This document shows, one piece after another, positions 32,883 through 45,280 of a DNA stretch of 45,785 nt. The notes beneath the pieces were generated by a model. It was not told where the DNA came from, made no database searches, and was given only the letters and a program-made list of their open reading frames with translations. The DNA is from Ectocarpus siliculosus. Its lineage: Eukaryota > Sar > Phaeophyceae > Ectocarpales > Ectocarpaceae. The stretch spans positions 1,973,313-2,019,097 of the forward strand of contig FN649751.1 in NCBI GenBank assembly GCA_000310025.1, given 5' to 3'. The translations under genes and the position numbers were made by a program. Numbering within the stretch: the first letter of the stretch is position 1; each line of letters begins with the position of its first letter.

Positions 32883-35478
32883 CTAGCCCGCTTGCTGTTT
32901 CGACCGCTTGGCGGCCCCCTCGAAGTGCTCTTTGAACACCATGAAGCGGTTAGGCTGGTCCAAACAATTGTGAAGCCCGAAGTGCTTGCCGAGGAAGGGC
33001 TTCAGCTTCGGGGACGGCCTGTCGTACGCGATCTCCGTTGGCGTTAGCCCTTCCTCCTGTCGAAACCGTGCGCGCGAGGGGAAGGTTGGACGCAGTAGTA
33101 GCTCACCTCTCAGAATTTTAGTGCTGTGTTCGGTTTGTGTCTGAGGCGACAGGATCAGTCTCTTCCGAAAGCAGGAGCGTGTGTTGCCACTGCTGCAGAC
33201 TTGATTCAAGGGATGCTGTCGAACGATTTCGTCCCTCCTAGATTGCCCTTCTTCGGCTTTCGAGGAAACTACTATTCGCAACATGTCGTGTACCGTGGTC
33301 AGAGAGCCTGTTGATGGATCTTACAAGGCCAAGCAAGGACGCTGGCCGACCGTTCGCAAAGTCTGTATGTACGTGCTTTCAGGAGACAAACGTTTCTGGC
33401 ACGAAGGGGTGCCTTGTTGAAGTCGTAGGTCATTCGTTCGAAGAAATTATTGCAAGATCGATTCCTTTCCTGCCCACGAGTGTAGCGCTGTGCCTATCTA
33501 GCAATATCTTCACAGTGCTGAGTCCCGTACATATCCCACCTTCAGAGCTGATTTGAATAGGTCAAGGCCAAGGCCCCGCCTTTGCACACTCTCGTGCACA
33601 TAGAAATCTAGGAGGCACATGGTGTCCTTCTCGATCATTGATCCGTTATCGTCCTGAGGCTCGCGATGCAACAACAGCGGCAGTAAGGGTCCAATGTGTG
33701 TATCAAAGAGAGAAAGTTGCTTTGCTTTGACCGAGGAATACCAAGCGTGTGGCTACAGCCACCAGCTCATACTAACTCCCACGTGTGCTGAGGAGGAAAA
33801 CTTTTGAATGTCTGCCTGTGTTCGCATTCTGTTTGCATCTCTTCGCGTGACTAAGAAAAGTACGTTCATTTGTTGTGCGTACTAGGGACGGACAGACAGC
33901 ACGATCGACGAAGACGTCACGCCATAAAGTTGCTGGAGGAGCTAAACCCCGTCGCAGGAAATTTCGTGTGCAGTAGGGGTGCGCAAAGCATCTTTGTGGG
34001 CCCGTGAAAACCCACTGAGAATCAATTCACCGATGAACGAAAGGCTGTTTGCTTCACTTGCCCTCTAAATTAACCGTCCTTGAGAGTCGCGAGAAGTCTG
34101 AATGCGGTCTAGGTCAATTGATTGGATAGTAATCATGAAGGAAGAAGACAGTCTACGGTCAGACAACATGTGGTTGACTGGTGTGTCGAACCTAAAGTGC
34201 TGGTTTTACGTTATAAATTTTCGGGCGAGTTCGTCGAGTGGTAAAGATCTCCGCTCTCGGTTTTTCGTTGATGTGCAAGGTTAGACTCATACCCACGAAA
34301 TGGCTCTCTCCACATCATTCCAATAATATTGGGACATCAAAAGGTTTCCGTGTCGACAGACCTCTTACATTCTCGTACATTGATCACTTTCATGTTCGAA
34401 ATGTATATCCAAACCACAGGAAGATCCAGGTCAGCTTTTCGAACTTATGGCCGTGACATCTCTGTTCAGAGTGCGCTTGTTCGTGGTGAGTATACCAAAT
34501 TCCGTGACGTGACGACCCGCGGGAAAGACCGTTGAGAAATCACACGACGTTTTGGTGCGTGTACTCTTTCTTACGCTCACCGGGTATAAAAATAGATACT
34601 TCCGTCCCAGCCGCAGGAAACCTTGCAGGGTACCTCCAGTGCCGTCACACGTGATGTACAAGATGTCGTCCTTTGCCCGAATCTTGTCCGCCGTTGTCAA
34701 TGGCGTTGTTTGTTGTTGCGCCTAGGGCAAGTATCGGTGTACCGTGTTGATGTCATGAGCCACACATACACCACATGCTATGTTTGACCCGAAGCATAGG
34801 GTAGTCTACAAAGCTTTTACGCCAGCTCATGTGTGTATCGGGGGAGATATAAGCAAAATTGGGAGGAGAAACATTATTGGCGAATGCAAAAGTCGAACAA
34901 ATTCATCCCAAGCTACGGTCGGTCCCGGATTGTTTGTCACGCATGAAGCACCGAGAGATAGAATCGATCCTTGTCATGTACGTTGCCCTGTCGGCGCATA
35001 ACACACAAACAAACAGTTTACCTCTCTCGCAACCGCCGCCTTGTATTTATGAATGATTAGTGTGCATGGATGTCTGTACCTTGCTCGATAGTTGTCCCAT
35101 TTCATTCAGTGCCTTGTCGAACGCCTCGGAGCTTCGTGCGTCTATTGAACCTGCAGCAAATCCACCGAGCGTACCGGTGAGTCACAATCATGGCGGCCGT
35201 ATTTCGAATACCCGAGCACATAAAGCCCAGACGGTGCATTTCCTGTGATGGAGTGCGCCTGTAGTCGGGAGAAGTTGTACATGGGATCCAGGAAACGGAT
35301 AAAGGTGTCGTTCGGGCTACCAGGTACATGAAAAGATACAGCCCGGTGTGTGTATCTTGCGTCTTGTCCGTGGGAATAGATCGTTTCGTAGAATATACTG
35401 TACCTCACCTATTTTTTCGGCGTTCCATCGAGATATTCCAGGTTCAAAAATGTTATTCTTCATGAAGGACAGATCCAT
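32883..35478 (-). CDS. ATAT: Alpha-tubulin N-acetyltransferase (ATAT1/MEC-17 family)
   Basis: Exons 35409-35478, 35080-35150, 34581-34721, 33540-33653 and 32883-33056; phases agree, 570 nt, 189 residues. Start MDLSFMKNNIFEPGISRWNA. The sequence then follows the family: ALNEMGQLSSKAQQQ and LTTADKIRAKDDILYITCDG, the GFLRLGRKYLFLY strand, CLLDFYVHESVQRRGLG (catalytic-site Cys and acetyl-CoA pyrophosphate loop), LTPTEIAYDRPSPKLKPFLG (the catalytic Asp of the YDRPS motif) and KHFGLHNCLDQPNRFMVFKE. It ends soon after the catalytic domain (about residue 189), so the long disordered tail of animal enzymes is absent. The enzyme acetylates Lys40 of alpha-tubulin inside the microtubule lumen, mainly in axonemes and stable microtubules, fitting a flagellate life stage. 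Confidence 0.93.
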
Positions 35479-36132
35479 CACCCTGCCGCGGTATCGCCTG
35501 GGTTTCGATGGCAGGGTGAACTGGTTGATAAATCAATTGTCCGTGCAGCGGTGCAGCGGTGCAGCGGTGCGGCGGTGCGGCGGTGCGGCGGCGAGGCAGT
35601 TTTTTAATTGCGCCGCAGTTGATTGCGCCGCATTTTTCAGTTGGGCCGCATTTCTTGGATCCATCGCCCATCGCCCGAGAGTTGACGTGTTGGCGTAGTT
35701 GCCCCCGCGGCGTGCAAACGTCCAAACCACCCCGTGGTATGTTCTGTGGGGACCTGCAGCAGGTTTCCCTACTCTTTTTAAATGTTTGGATCATGTGCTG
35801 GCAAGGCTGGGGGGGACTCGGACGCAGAGAACAAGCGACGTCCAAAGAGATATGAAGGCGAGAGACCGACAGCTCCTCATTTTACTATTTTATCAAGCAA
35901 CGCGAGACAATAGGCAGTTAGCGCATTAGTCTACACGCTGGGCGTCGTGCACATGAGCGTATCATTTTTATTGTTTTGTTGTTGTCCTTGTCGTCCTATA
36001 TAATCAACTCTCCGCTCGTTCGTGTAGTCTGCGCAGTAGGCGGTCTATGGACATATTTCGCGGACGCCACTTAATCTCTTGTTCCAGATCACACAGGTTC
36101 ACGGTCACAGGCGCTTCGAGCATCGTATATCG
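35479..36132. promoter_or_regulatory. Shared upstream region of divergent ATAT and C2-protein genes
   Basis: About 650 bp between opposing start codons (35478 minus, 36133 plus). Contains the 8-bp VNTR at 35543-35590 and, just after it, three spaced GCCGCA motifs. No TATA box is evident. Bidirectional use is inferred from spacing only. Confidence 0.45.
35543..35590. repeat. Six-copy 8-bp VNTR (GTGCAGCG/GTGCGGCG)
   Basis: Three GTGCAGCG units are followed by three GTGCGGCG units, 65-112 bp upstream of the ATAT start codon. The sharp A/G switch between halves suggests expansion of a single mutated unit. Confidence 0.95.
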
Positions 36133-39100
36133 ATGAACTTCTCTGTATCGTCTGGAGCAGGTCAAACACGCGAACTTGTCGTCAAGCAGGCGGAGAGGGT
36201 TGCGCGCCATACGCTGGTTGCAGATATCAGCAAGCTCGAGGAAAGGATTTCCGACGGTGAGTCTATTGCATCATAATCACGTGTGTGTGTAGACTGCATG
36301 TTTACATGTACATTCCTGCTATATTTGAGTCAACAGAGCTTAGTTGTAGCTCCACTGCTGTTGTAAGAGGTAACCCCCCTGCGGACGACAAGCCCAATGA
36401 AACAATATCACACGAAGAGTCCACGACTGTCCAACGGGGGACCTTTTCAGTCAGGTGTAAATATCGACAATTACCCAACTGTTCTTTACTTCGCCTTCCG
36501 ATACCAGGTTTAGTGCGCGGTGGGCAGGTGTGACGAAATGCTTGCAAACCTAATTTAGTCCTTTCTACGAACTTTGCTCTCTTCTTAAACCTTCCCCTTC
36601 CTGTCGGAAACTTGGTGCTCCGTACGAAACCTATTCCTCGCGTCTAAAAGACGAACGCGAATACGAAGCCAAGGCCGCCGAACGACAGAAGGAGCAGCGT
36701 CGAAAGGAACAAGAATTGAAGGAGGCGGCCATACAGAATGTCGTGTCCGGAGCTAGCAGCAAGGTGACTAGTTTGGTGAAACCAGCTCTACGTTATCGTC
36801 TGCGCTCTAAAAGTAGCCTGCTATGTGGCACTTGCGCGGTGGTACACAGAAGAAATGAGTGCAAACAATCATTATATAACCGTCACCTCGCAACAGGATA
36901 CAGAGATAAGAGACAACAGTATCCCATAGGTAAACAGAGTTGCAGATCATACGGAAAAACAATCAAATTGAGCTATGATGTGGATCAATTCTGGCTGTGT
37001 GAACGTGGTGGACGCAAAAAGATGTGGTTTCACAACCAAATCCTATGAACGCCGCACGGATTGTCGCCTGACTATACTGTTCAACGGAATCTGCCCTCCC
37101 CAGCTCTCAGGCAACTTGTTCGACAGGATGCAGGGCCTCGCAAAGCTTCATGAATCCGCCAAATCGGCCATGAAGTTCGAACTTGGGCAACTGGCGAACG
37201 TGGGAAAGGGCGCGGGCAAGGCCACGCCAGCAAACGGAGGGTCTTCGACCTCAGGTGCACTCAGACGAACTCCCGCAGTAAATACATCAGGACGAGAGGA
37301 TGATGCCATCTCGAAGACCTTCACATAAGAACAGACAAGGAAATCAGCTGAGCATTAGACTATACAACCTGGGGACTTCGAGAACCACCAAAATACATTT
37401 CGAGCTGAATTCGGATCACTAGAATATCCAGCGCAACGAAAAGAAGATGTCAACACGTGCATGTCGCAAACAAAGACGCACGAAAAGGCCCCTATCAATT
37501 AAAAACCTCTTGGCGGGTCCGCTCAACGCAGCGTCCGCCTCCTTCTCGGCCGGTATCTCTGGCTGCGATCCCCGACGCGGCTTCAATACCTCCGTTCACC
37601 TGATGCACACAACCCGGCTTTGCTGCCCGTAGGTGCGAGCGAGCTGAAAATGCCGCTGCCGGGGGCATCGTCGGTTGTGGTGAAGGTTGTGCATCCCGCC
37701 AACGTATCCGTCCTGAGAGCCAAGCTTCACCGAAGTCTGGGCATCCCCCTCGAAGATGTTAGGTATTGAGAGGGAAGCTAAATAGCGCTCGGACGACACT
37801 TAAGGATTTGAACCTCTGTGTGTGTGTCCTAGTGCAAACGTAATATATTTTGGTCTTAAATCTCTCGAATGCAGGATAGCTATTGTTATGATGGGGCATG
37901 CACGACGAATGGATGCCTCCGAAGGACCCCCCCTTCCTATCTCGACCTTCTGAACACCCTTTGCACCCGCCCGCCAAAAACTTGCGCCCCCCTTCTCCAG
38001 GATAGTGCATCGCCACAAAACGCTCAAAGACGACGATCTAGTCCCGGACGACTCGGTGGACAACGGAGAGCAAGAAGAAGTAGAAGACGTGCTGGGCGGG
38101 GAAGGTCTTGATTTGAGCTACCTCTGGGTGGTGGACGCGGGAAAAGTGCTGTCTCGATCGAACAAATCCACCTCCGACACGGAAGGCTCATCTCACACCG
38201 CTAAAGGGGGCACTACTACCGACTCTGAGGTGAAGAATCAATACGGGCGGGCGGGGTGTGGCAGAGCACGGACGTTCCACACGTCCCAGCCATCGCTAGA
38301 CGGTGTACCTTGCGTCTCCATGTGGGCAGCGAGCGGCCTCGTTTGGGGTTCGGCAGCATGTCTATCACCAGCGACACGTTTGGACACCGTTCATTCTCGC
38401 ACTGCTCTGATGTCCATTGTATGACGATGTTACCCTGGGCCTATGGCATATTTCGCCGCAATCGCACTAACATCGCCCGCGAGCCGCAAATGGCCACTGC
38501 ATGGCACATCGAAAACAGTATTTTTCGTATGGTTGGAAACCATCTAGCTAAGTTCCACAAGATGCGTTCGCAATGGTTGATCCCATCACGAAATCGAGAA
38601 GTTTCAGCAAGACAATTCGACGTGCGAATACAATATGTTTGCCAAACGCTGTCGTACTACCGAGCCCTCCCTGTCATATGTTGGGACCCTGCAGCAGGAG
38701 GCAGAGCAACGAAGGCCAGGAGACGACCGAGTAAGCGGTAACGGCGACGCCGAAGGGGTCGAAAACGAGCAAGGCAGCGGCGCACACGCCGCAAAGAAGG
38801 AGGGCGACGGTAGATTACCCCTTGATAAGGCAAGTGGCAAGAAATCTCGAGATGCCACCAACGGCGGCGGAGAAAACCTCGTTGGTTCCCTCGAACTTGG
38901 AGATGGAGGCGGCGAAAACGCACAACCGAGCATAGCCCAAGTGGACACCAAAGCGGAAAAGCGGGCTCGCAACACCGAGAAGCGCGGAGAAGCTGGCGGC
39001 GGCCGTGCCGGCGACAACGGCGACGCACGGCCTGAGCAGCCGCAAGTTAAAAAACGCAAGGGGAGACTCGTTCCCGGAAGCTTGGTGTTGACGTCTGTGT

Positions 39101-41543
39101 CGGCGGCGGACCTGCCGGACACAGAGAAGGGCGTGTTCTCCAAACAGGTGTGCCCTTAACCGTCTCGCGACCGCGCACAGCCGCCGACCTCAGACACAAA
39201 ACGGACCTCCTTGCAGGTTGAGAAATAGGAGACGAAATCCTGGCAACGTCTCGTTGGGCCCCCGTCGTCTAATCGGTGCCGTTATTGTTATCTACCGGCT
39301 TGGGGGCATGCGTCCTGCATGCTTTCCTGAATTTTTTTTTTCTCTTTTTCCTTCTGCGTCTTCTTCTCGTCCTCTTCCGTGGCCTCCTTCGTTCGACTAG
39401 GACCCGTATCTCGTGGCCAGGTGGGGGGAACAGGAGGTGAGGACGAGCGCTAAGCGCGACTCCGGCAAGGCCTGCTCGTGGGTGAAGGAAGAGGTCGCGC
39501 TCCTTGTTCGCACGAAGAAGCAGCTCCAAGAGCCGATAGAGATCGAGGCGAGTGAGTGCGTGAGCGAGTGAGCGAGTGAGCGAGTGAGCGAGAACACGTT
39601 CCTACCCGCCAGAGTACTACGGTACGCGCTCCATCTTTTCCTTGCGGAGTGCGTGGCACAGCTGACACGCAAGCGGAAGAGGGGTATCAACAATCCGTAG
39701 AAATTGTCTTGGCGAGGAACCTCGCATGGCGACCGCTTTGCAGTCGAATATTGCATGCACATGGCAGTGCTGGACCTCCAACCCAAAACACGTTGCGTTC
39801 GTTTCGAGCCGGTGGATGGTTGAGCCGATCTGAGCTGATCCCCGAGGGGGAGGGCTGTATTAGTCCGAACATGAAGTTGGAAGACGCAGGAGCGTTACGG
39901 AGGCCACGTTAGGGCTACCAGTTACCGGGGACCAAGCGGAGTCGGGAGGCGGGGTTGGAGCCGAGACGCCTCCGGGTTGCCATCGTACAATCGGCGTTTG
40001 ATGCCTGAGTTATTCTCGCACGCTCGGTGAACTTCAGTAATGAATGCTTAGTTTTCGGTGAATCTTGAGACACGACTGCTCAACGCCGATGGTCGGAGAG
40101 ATTACCGCAAGGCCGCCATAGATACGGACCGCAGGCAGGAACAGGAGGCCCTACCTGGCCCTATACTTGCGTCCATGATTCAATCCGCACAGACAAGAGA
40201 CAACAAACAGCAACGACAACGACGGCGGTGGTTTCGTAAGTAGTTCTCGGTAGGAGGCAGTCTCGGCATTCGCCGAAGAAATGACACCCGACTTCATGTC
40301 GCGAATCCTTAAAGAGCGAGAGACAACACCAATACAGCTAACAAACGACAGCGGATTCATACACCTCATGGTGGGAGGAGGTCCCGGTTCATCTCCGGAA
40401 TAACCACGGCCGACTCTCTGCAGGTGTGGAACGACAACGCCGGCGACAAGAAACCAAGTCCCGACGTCCTCATCGGAAAAGGGTCCCTCCCCGTCAAGCA
40501 CCTCGCCTCCGCCGATCCCGCCGCTCCACCCCACACGACTGGCGGTGGAGGCGGCAGCAGCGGTGGCGGCGGCGGCGGCAGCGCCTCTGCCGGGGTAGGG
40601 AAACGCAGGAATCGCGGGGGCGATGGCGACGAGCGGAACGACAACTACACAGATGACGAAGGGGGGAGTGACGGGGGGGTGGTGGTCACAGTGGCTCTCG
40701 TGCCGGGCGACCGGAGGGCACGGAAGAAAAATAACGCGACGGCTGGCGTCGTCACCCTCACGCTGGCGTACACCCCACCCAGGTGTGGCGAAACCCCGTG
40801 TCTTTTGAGCCGGATCGCGATCAGCGTCCTGCGAGCATATTGTACGCGGATCGTGCGAGTGCTTGTGCGCCGTCAACCCTACTCCTGGTGCTGGCCTCGG
40901 TCGATTCCACGTTTCGACAGAGTTTAAGGTGTATCGTATGGTTCTTCTCCTGTCTTGGGGTGTTCCTGTGTTTGTTGCGTTAATATGGTCGAATCAGACG
41001 AAACATTAGCTCTTGCAGGTTGGCGCACACACACGATTTTCTCCCGCACAGACAATAAGCGTGAGTGCGCGTTCATCACAACCGTTCTGGCGCCAGTCTA
41101 CATACATTTCGATGTACTTCGTAAATGTTTGGCGTATCGGCCGGGGTCACACAGGAGCGTTGGCTCTATTTTTTTGTTTTTCTCCCCCCACCTTTCCTCC
41201 TCTTGCCTTTGTCTTAACGTGCCCACATCACACACGACCATGGGCCTCCAGCTTCCGGTATACTCTACTGCCGTACCCATCTCTTTTACACCTCTGGCGT
41301 GACATGTACGTCGCCGTAACGCCGACTGACCCACGACATCTCAGGAGGAAGCCTCCCAGGGCCACGAATGAGCAGGAGGCGGCGGAGGCGGCGGCCGCGC
41401 AGGCCAGGCGAGAAGGCGACCGGACCGCGACTGAAACGGACGACGACGCCCTCAGCAGCATCGCGGGGCTTTCTGCGTGGTCCATCCAGGGGAAACGAAA
41501 TCACCTGTCTGTCCAAGAGTTGGGGGTGAGGAAGAGAGAGGGA

Positions 41544-41579
<36 letters not shown>

Positions 41580-43765
41580 GGAATCGACAGAGGGGTGGGG
41601 AGGCGGGGGGAGGAGGCAGAGGGATAATACCAGAGGGAGAGACAGGTTCAAGGACACAGAAAGGGGCTCACGGAGAGAAAGCGTTTCGTCGGGTAGGCGA
41701 TGCGTGAGAGTGGAACCTTACCGAAAAGTCTAATTTAGCGGGGAACCACCCCGTCTGGGTGCGTTGACGCTAGACGAACGGATGACGACGTGAATCGGGT
41801 GGCAGCTCATGAGTTGTTTCTACTAGCGACCAAAACTATGTCGATCCGAATTGGCTCTCACTCGTGTTTCCGGACCAAGAGAAGGCAATTTGAGACAAGA
41901 AATCTTATTCTATGGTGTGTATGGTAGTTGGTAGTGAACAGGCAATCTCACTGTGTGCATCGCACACCCTACCGGAGCCAAGAATTGGACGTGGTGGTCG
42001 CCATGTTTCCTACGAACGGTGGGCAACACCAGTATCGTGAACGCGCACGATCCGACGCGTTGACCAGATCGCGCATGTTCGTGTATAGCAAAACGTACAT
42101 TCATTCGTCACCAAAGCCTGGAACCACACACACACATAAATTGCCCGAAGTACGAAATCCCCCCCCCCCCCCAAACTTCCACCCTAACACATCATCTCAC
42201 CTCCCGAGCGCGTGTGGGATGAAAAACTTCCGCGCAACAGGCTGTGATGTCCCAGACATTGGAAGGCTTCAACATCAGGGAAGAGCTTGGCAAGATCGAG
42301 TGAGTAATCAATCCAAATAGACAGGGAAGTAATTGCCAGTCGCCACGCCGCCTCGCCCCTCTGACCAAACGGTAAGCGATGACGTAAAAAGGGAGGGTGT
42401 AGGCCTCATTCAATCGAGGCCTCTACAGCATGTGCCACAACCTAGGAACCTAGTTTTTCGCGCAACCCTCGTTCTGTATTTGATCAGTGCGCAGGTAAGG
42501 CTCTCGAAGCTTTTATTTATCTTGAAAATCAAACCCTCATCTTCTTGAATACCAGTTTCTTGAACGGTGGCGCGTTTCATACATAATCTAGGGAAACAAG
42601 TTTTTGTTTGTTTCCTATTACACGCGTCGTGTCTGCTTTCAAATCATGTCAGCTTCTGGCGGTAGTCACAACATCACTCCTTGCCCGGACGCTGCCCTTT
42701 GACTCGCTCGGTAGTTGTCTCAGGTTCGTGCAGGGGATCATCAACGAAGGATTCGGCCAACGCGGAGCGTTTGCCTACATTCAAGAGGTAAAACAGGTCT
42801 AACGCGCCTGCCTCCTATAGCAGTCCTCCCCGACCCACGCTATTTGGCTGGCGGCGGAGGCATGTTCGGTGTGGGGTTGTACAAAGGGGAGTTTCGTTAC
42901 CTGGTACTTCTCTCGTGTCTTTGCTCATGCGATGGCTTGCTTTGGGGTGTGCTGGTAGAAAATCATCTCGATAATGAACCCCTGACTTCGGTTGGCACAA
43001 GCTTAGTGGTGCGATGTGTTTTTTTGGCGAGAACGGCCTAGGTAAACTGCCAACATGTACCCACCGACCAGCGGTCGTAGTGCTCTGCCCCTGCCGAGAT
43101 ACAGCCAAAGATTGTCTACTCACCACCCGCTGTGCACTGGATTGCCGGCCGATTGCTGCCTTTGTTTCTCGTTTGTTATTTTTTTCCTCCATATTGTATA
43201 ACCTTTTTCTTCCACGCCACTCTTTGTGTTGGATTCTTCTCGCCCTCTCTGTTTTCTCTTTGATTTTATTTTCGCAACATGGTAACAACAAAAATAAACC
43301 CACTTCGTCTGGTTCATCGGTAGTCTCGTCCACATTGATTGGTGGATTCGGGGGTTGGTTACACATCAGACGAGCTCTTCTCCATAAGAAGGAGAAATGA
43401 ATAAGAACACATCCGATCCATGCTACAGGAGGAGCATTATTTCCTTGTGTATCGCCGGCGTGATTATTTTGCTTTGCAGGAACACTTGGTCGGACACCCA
43501 ATCTATGCCCCCCGCGGCGCTCGGAAGCGTTTGCTGGCCCTTGCGGAGCTGATTCGTCTGCAGATGAGAGCGGAAAAGGAGAAAGTTACGGCCGTGGAGG
43601 TGAGACGAAGTGGCGGATTGGCCGAGTGTACGATAATCTTGAGTGTGTAAACGCCAATCAAGTCCCCCCCCCCCCCTCCCCTCTCTTCCTCTGTCTCTGT
43701 CTCTGTCTCTGTCTCTGCCTCTGTCTCTGTCTCTGTCGCTCTCTGTCTGTCTGTCTGCGTGTGTG

Positions 43766-43824
<59 letters not shown>

Positions 43825-44860
43825 CTCAGATACTTTCGTACAGCTTGGATCACACACAGTAGGCCTATAGAAGTATTCCCTTAAGCTCCCCTCATCCCCC
43901 GTCTTCTGCTTGCTGGTCGTGCATTCGTTTTTACAAGTAGCGAGATGGTACGGCAATCAATCCTCGTTTCTTCGTCGAAGAAGAAGTCGGAGTTTTCGCC
44001 GAATGTCCGTCGGGAAAACACTAGTATCTAGCGTTTGTGTCCCTGGATGAGCTAAAGCATTCAAGGAGTATCTTCCTAAACGCAACAACATATGAATTCC
44101 ATACATGTGCAGAGGATAGCCTACCAACAAGGTTTGGATCGAGAACTACACAGCGTTTCGGGAAAACACATTCCCCCTGCTCAACAGCACAAACCACTTC
44201 CGAGCGAAGCAGCACCAAAAACATGCGGTATCCATCCTACCGGCGCGAATTCTTGCATGCATGCAAACACCAAAAAAATCAGGACATCGCCGAGGACGGG
44301 TCGCCGTTCTGGTCTCCAGCGCTCGAGCGGGGCTACACGACTGATGGAGTTGCGTTCTTCGATACGCTGGCGGCGATGAACTATTCCCTCGAGGAGGATA
44401 GGGCCAAACTCGAGTTGACGAAAACGAATGAGTTCACCACCCAACAACAGGTAAACTACGTTGCAACTGGCAGAGATGGTAAAAAGGGGATTCATTTGGG
44501 GGGCTTCGTTCCATCATCGTCAACAACAACAACCAACCAGCTTGGCCATCGGCATACGGGATTTTGAATGCAACTGCCTGACCACGTCCGTTTGCCTGAC
44601 CCATACAATATGCCTTACATTGAACTTGCATGCGCCATAATCGGATCGGTGTGTATGCCAATTCAGCCCCCTTGATCTTCTCCATCCTCGCTGCTCGGTA
44701 TTTTGAGTGGTTCGAGTTTTTCTGTCTACCGGCTCAACTTCCACGTCTCGGAGGGATGATCACCACCCCCCCTCATCTCTTCCCCCACCTTTCTTTGCCG
44801 CCCAAGGATGCTCCTCCTCAACCCAAGCCCCCCAAGCCGCGCAGCGCCGCCAAGGAGAAG
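36133..44860 (+). CDS. Unrecognised multidomain protein: coiled coil, ubiquitin-like region, C2 domain (3' end not in window)
   Basis: Exons 36133-36256, 36337-36454, 36559-36763, 37104-37254, 37633-37762, 38001-38229, 38695-39147, 39401-39547 (or -39559), 40424-40782, 41345-41525, 42241-42299, 42446-42494, 42653-42787, 43480-43599, 44283-44450 and 44807-44860. Phases chain through all 16 and give about 894 residues so far. Visible parts: start MNFSVSSGAGQTRELVV; a charged coiled coil (EYEAKAAERQKEQRRKEQ) near 120; a ubiquitin-like stretch at about 205-265 (SVVVKVVHPANVSVLRAKLH, LGIPLEDVR, HRHKTLKDDD); a Gly/Glu/Lys-rich region; a C2 domain from about 455 (GSLVLTSVSAADLPDTEKGV, DPYLVARWG, VWNDNAGDKKPSPDVLIG) with a Gly/Ser-rich loop before the last strand GVVTLTLAYTP; and a hydrophobic segment at about 720-745 (FRATLVLYLISAQLLAVV). 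C2 domains commonly bind membranes or proteins. I do not recognise the family. Exons after 42240 are small and less certain; the last donor at 44861 shows the gene continues. Confidence 0.65.
38695..40782 (+). CDS. C2-domain exons of the unrecognised gene
   Basis: Exon 38695-39147 ends GVFSKQ|GTGTGC and continues in phase 0 with DPYLVARWGEQEV from 39401, then EPIEIE and VWNDNAGDKKPSPDVLIGKG from 40424. This reads as a continuous C2 beta sandwich including the DPY motif and the D-x-IG motif near the end. The loop between the last strands is enlarged by a Gly/Ser run and Arg/Asp-rich sequence (about 65 residues). The acidic calcium-binding loops are only partly conserved, so calcium dependence is uncertain. 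Confidence 0.75.
39552..39589 (+). repeat. 8-bp tandem array of GTGAGC/T splice-donor motifs
   Basis: GTGAG(T/C) hexamers start at 39552, 39560, 39568, 39576 and 39584, exactly 8 bp apart, directly after the C2 exon. Because 8 is not a multiple of 3, successive donors change the reading frame. Only 39560 joins the next exon in phase without a stop among the GT donors. Confidence 0.85.
41541..41576. repeat. (GA)n microsatellite in an intron
   Basis: Uninterrupted GA dinucleotides right after the donor at 41526; a GA-rich stretch continues to about 41660. Confidence 0.9.
43665..43822. repeat. (CTCTGT)n and (CT)n microsatellite in an intron
   Basis: A C run, then CTCTGT hexamers (43691-43740), a short TCTG run, then about 56 bp of CT. 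Open frames on both strands here are repeat artefacts. Confidence 0.95.
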
Positions 44861-45280
44861 GTGAGGGGACAATTCAATGTGGTGGTGGTTTTGGTGACGA
44901 ATAACGGAGTGAACCAGGGTCCCCTCTACCACTCGTTTTGAATCATAGTTTGGACACTCGTCGGAGATGATGGCGGTGACTGACGTTGGTGGTGGCGTGC
45001 TGCAAATTAGACTAAAGGAGAGGGTTTGGGTCCGTCGCTCAATCCAACCGCAACGAGCGGCAGGGAACAACGGCAAAAATGCTGTACACAATGATTTTTA
45101 TCCGTACGTGCATTTTTGGGCCTGTCTTCTTTACCAGCTCGTTTGACACACAAATGCCGGTGCGATAAACACCAGCTCGCCCCAGATGTCCGCTGCCCAA
45201 GCCTCGGAATGTCCTATTTTTTCACAAGCTAGGGTACACCACAGCTACCAGTTCCTTTCTCCCCCCCCCGAGGTCAATCC

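Noticed and set aside
35102-35408. Minus open frames with sequence such as NAPSGLYVLGYSKYGRH
   Set aside because: Looked like an ATAT exon, but phase does not fit; exon 1 (35409-35478) joins exon 2 (35080-35150) perfectly and leaves this as intron.
36004-36210. Minus open frame of 68 codons ending RLHERAES
   Set aside because: Overlaps the first exon of the + strand C2 gene, which has a strong donor and consistent phases; no family match for the minus frame.
43423-43956. Open frames full of ER/DR or SL repeats
   Set aside because: Products of the CT/GA microsatellite in an intron.
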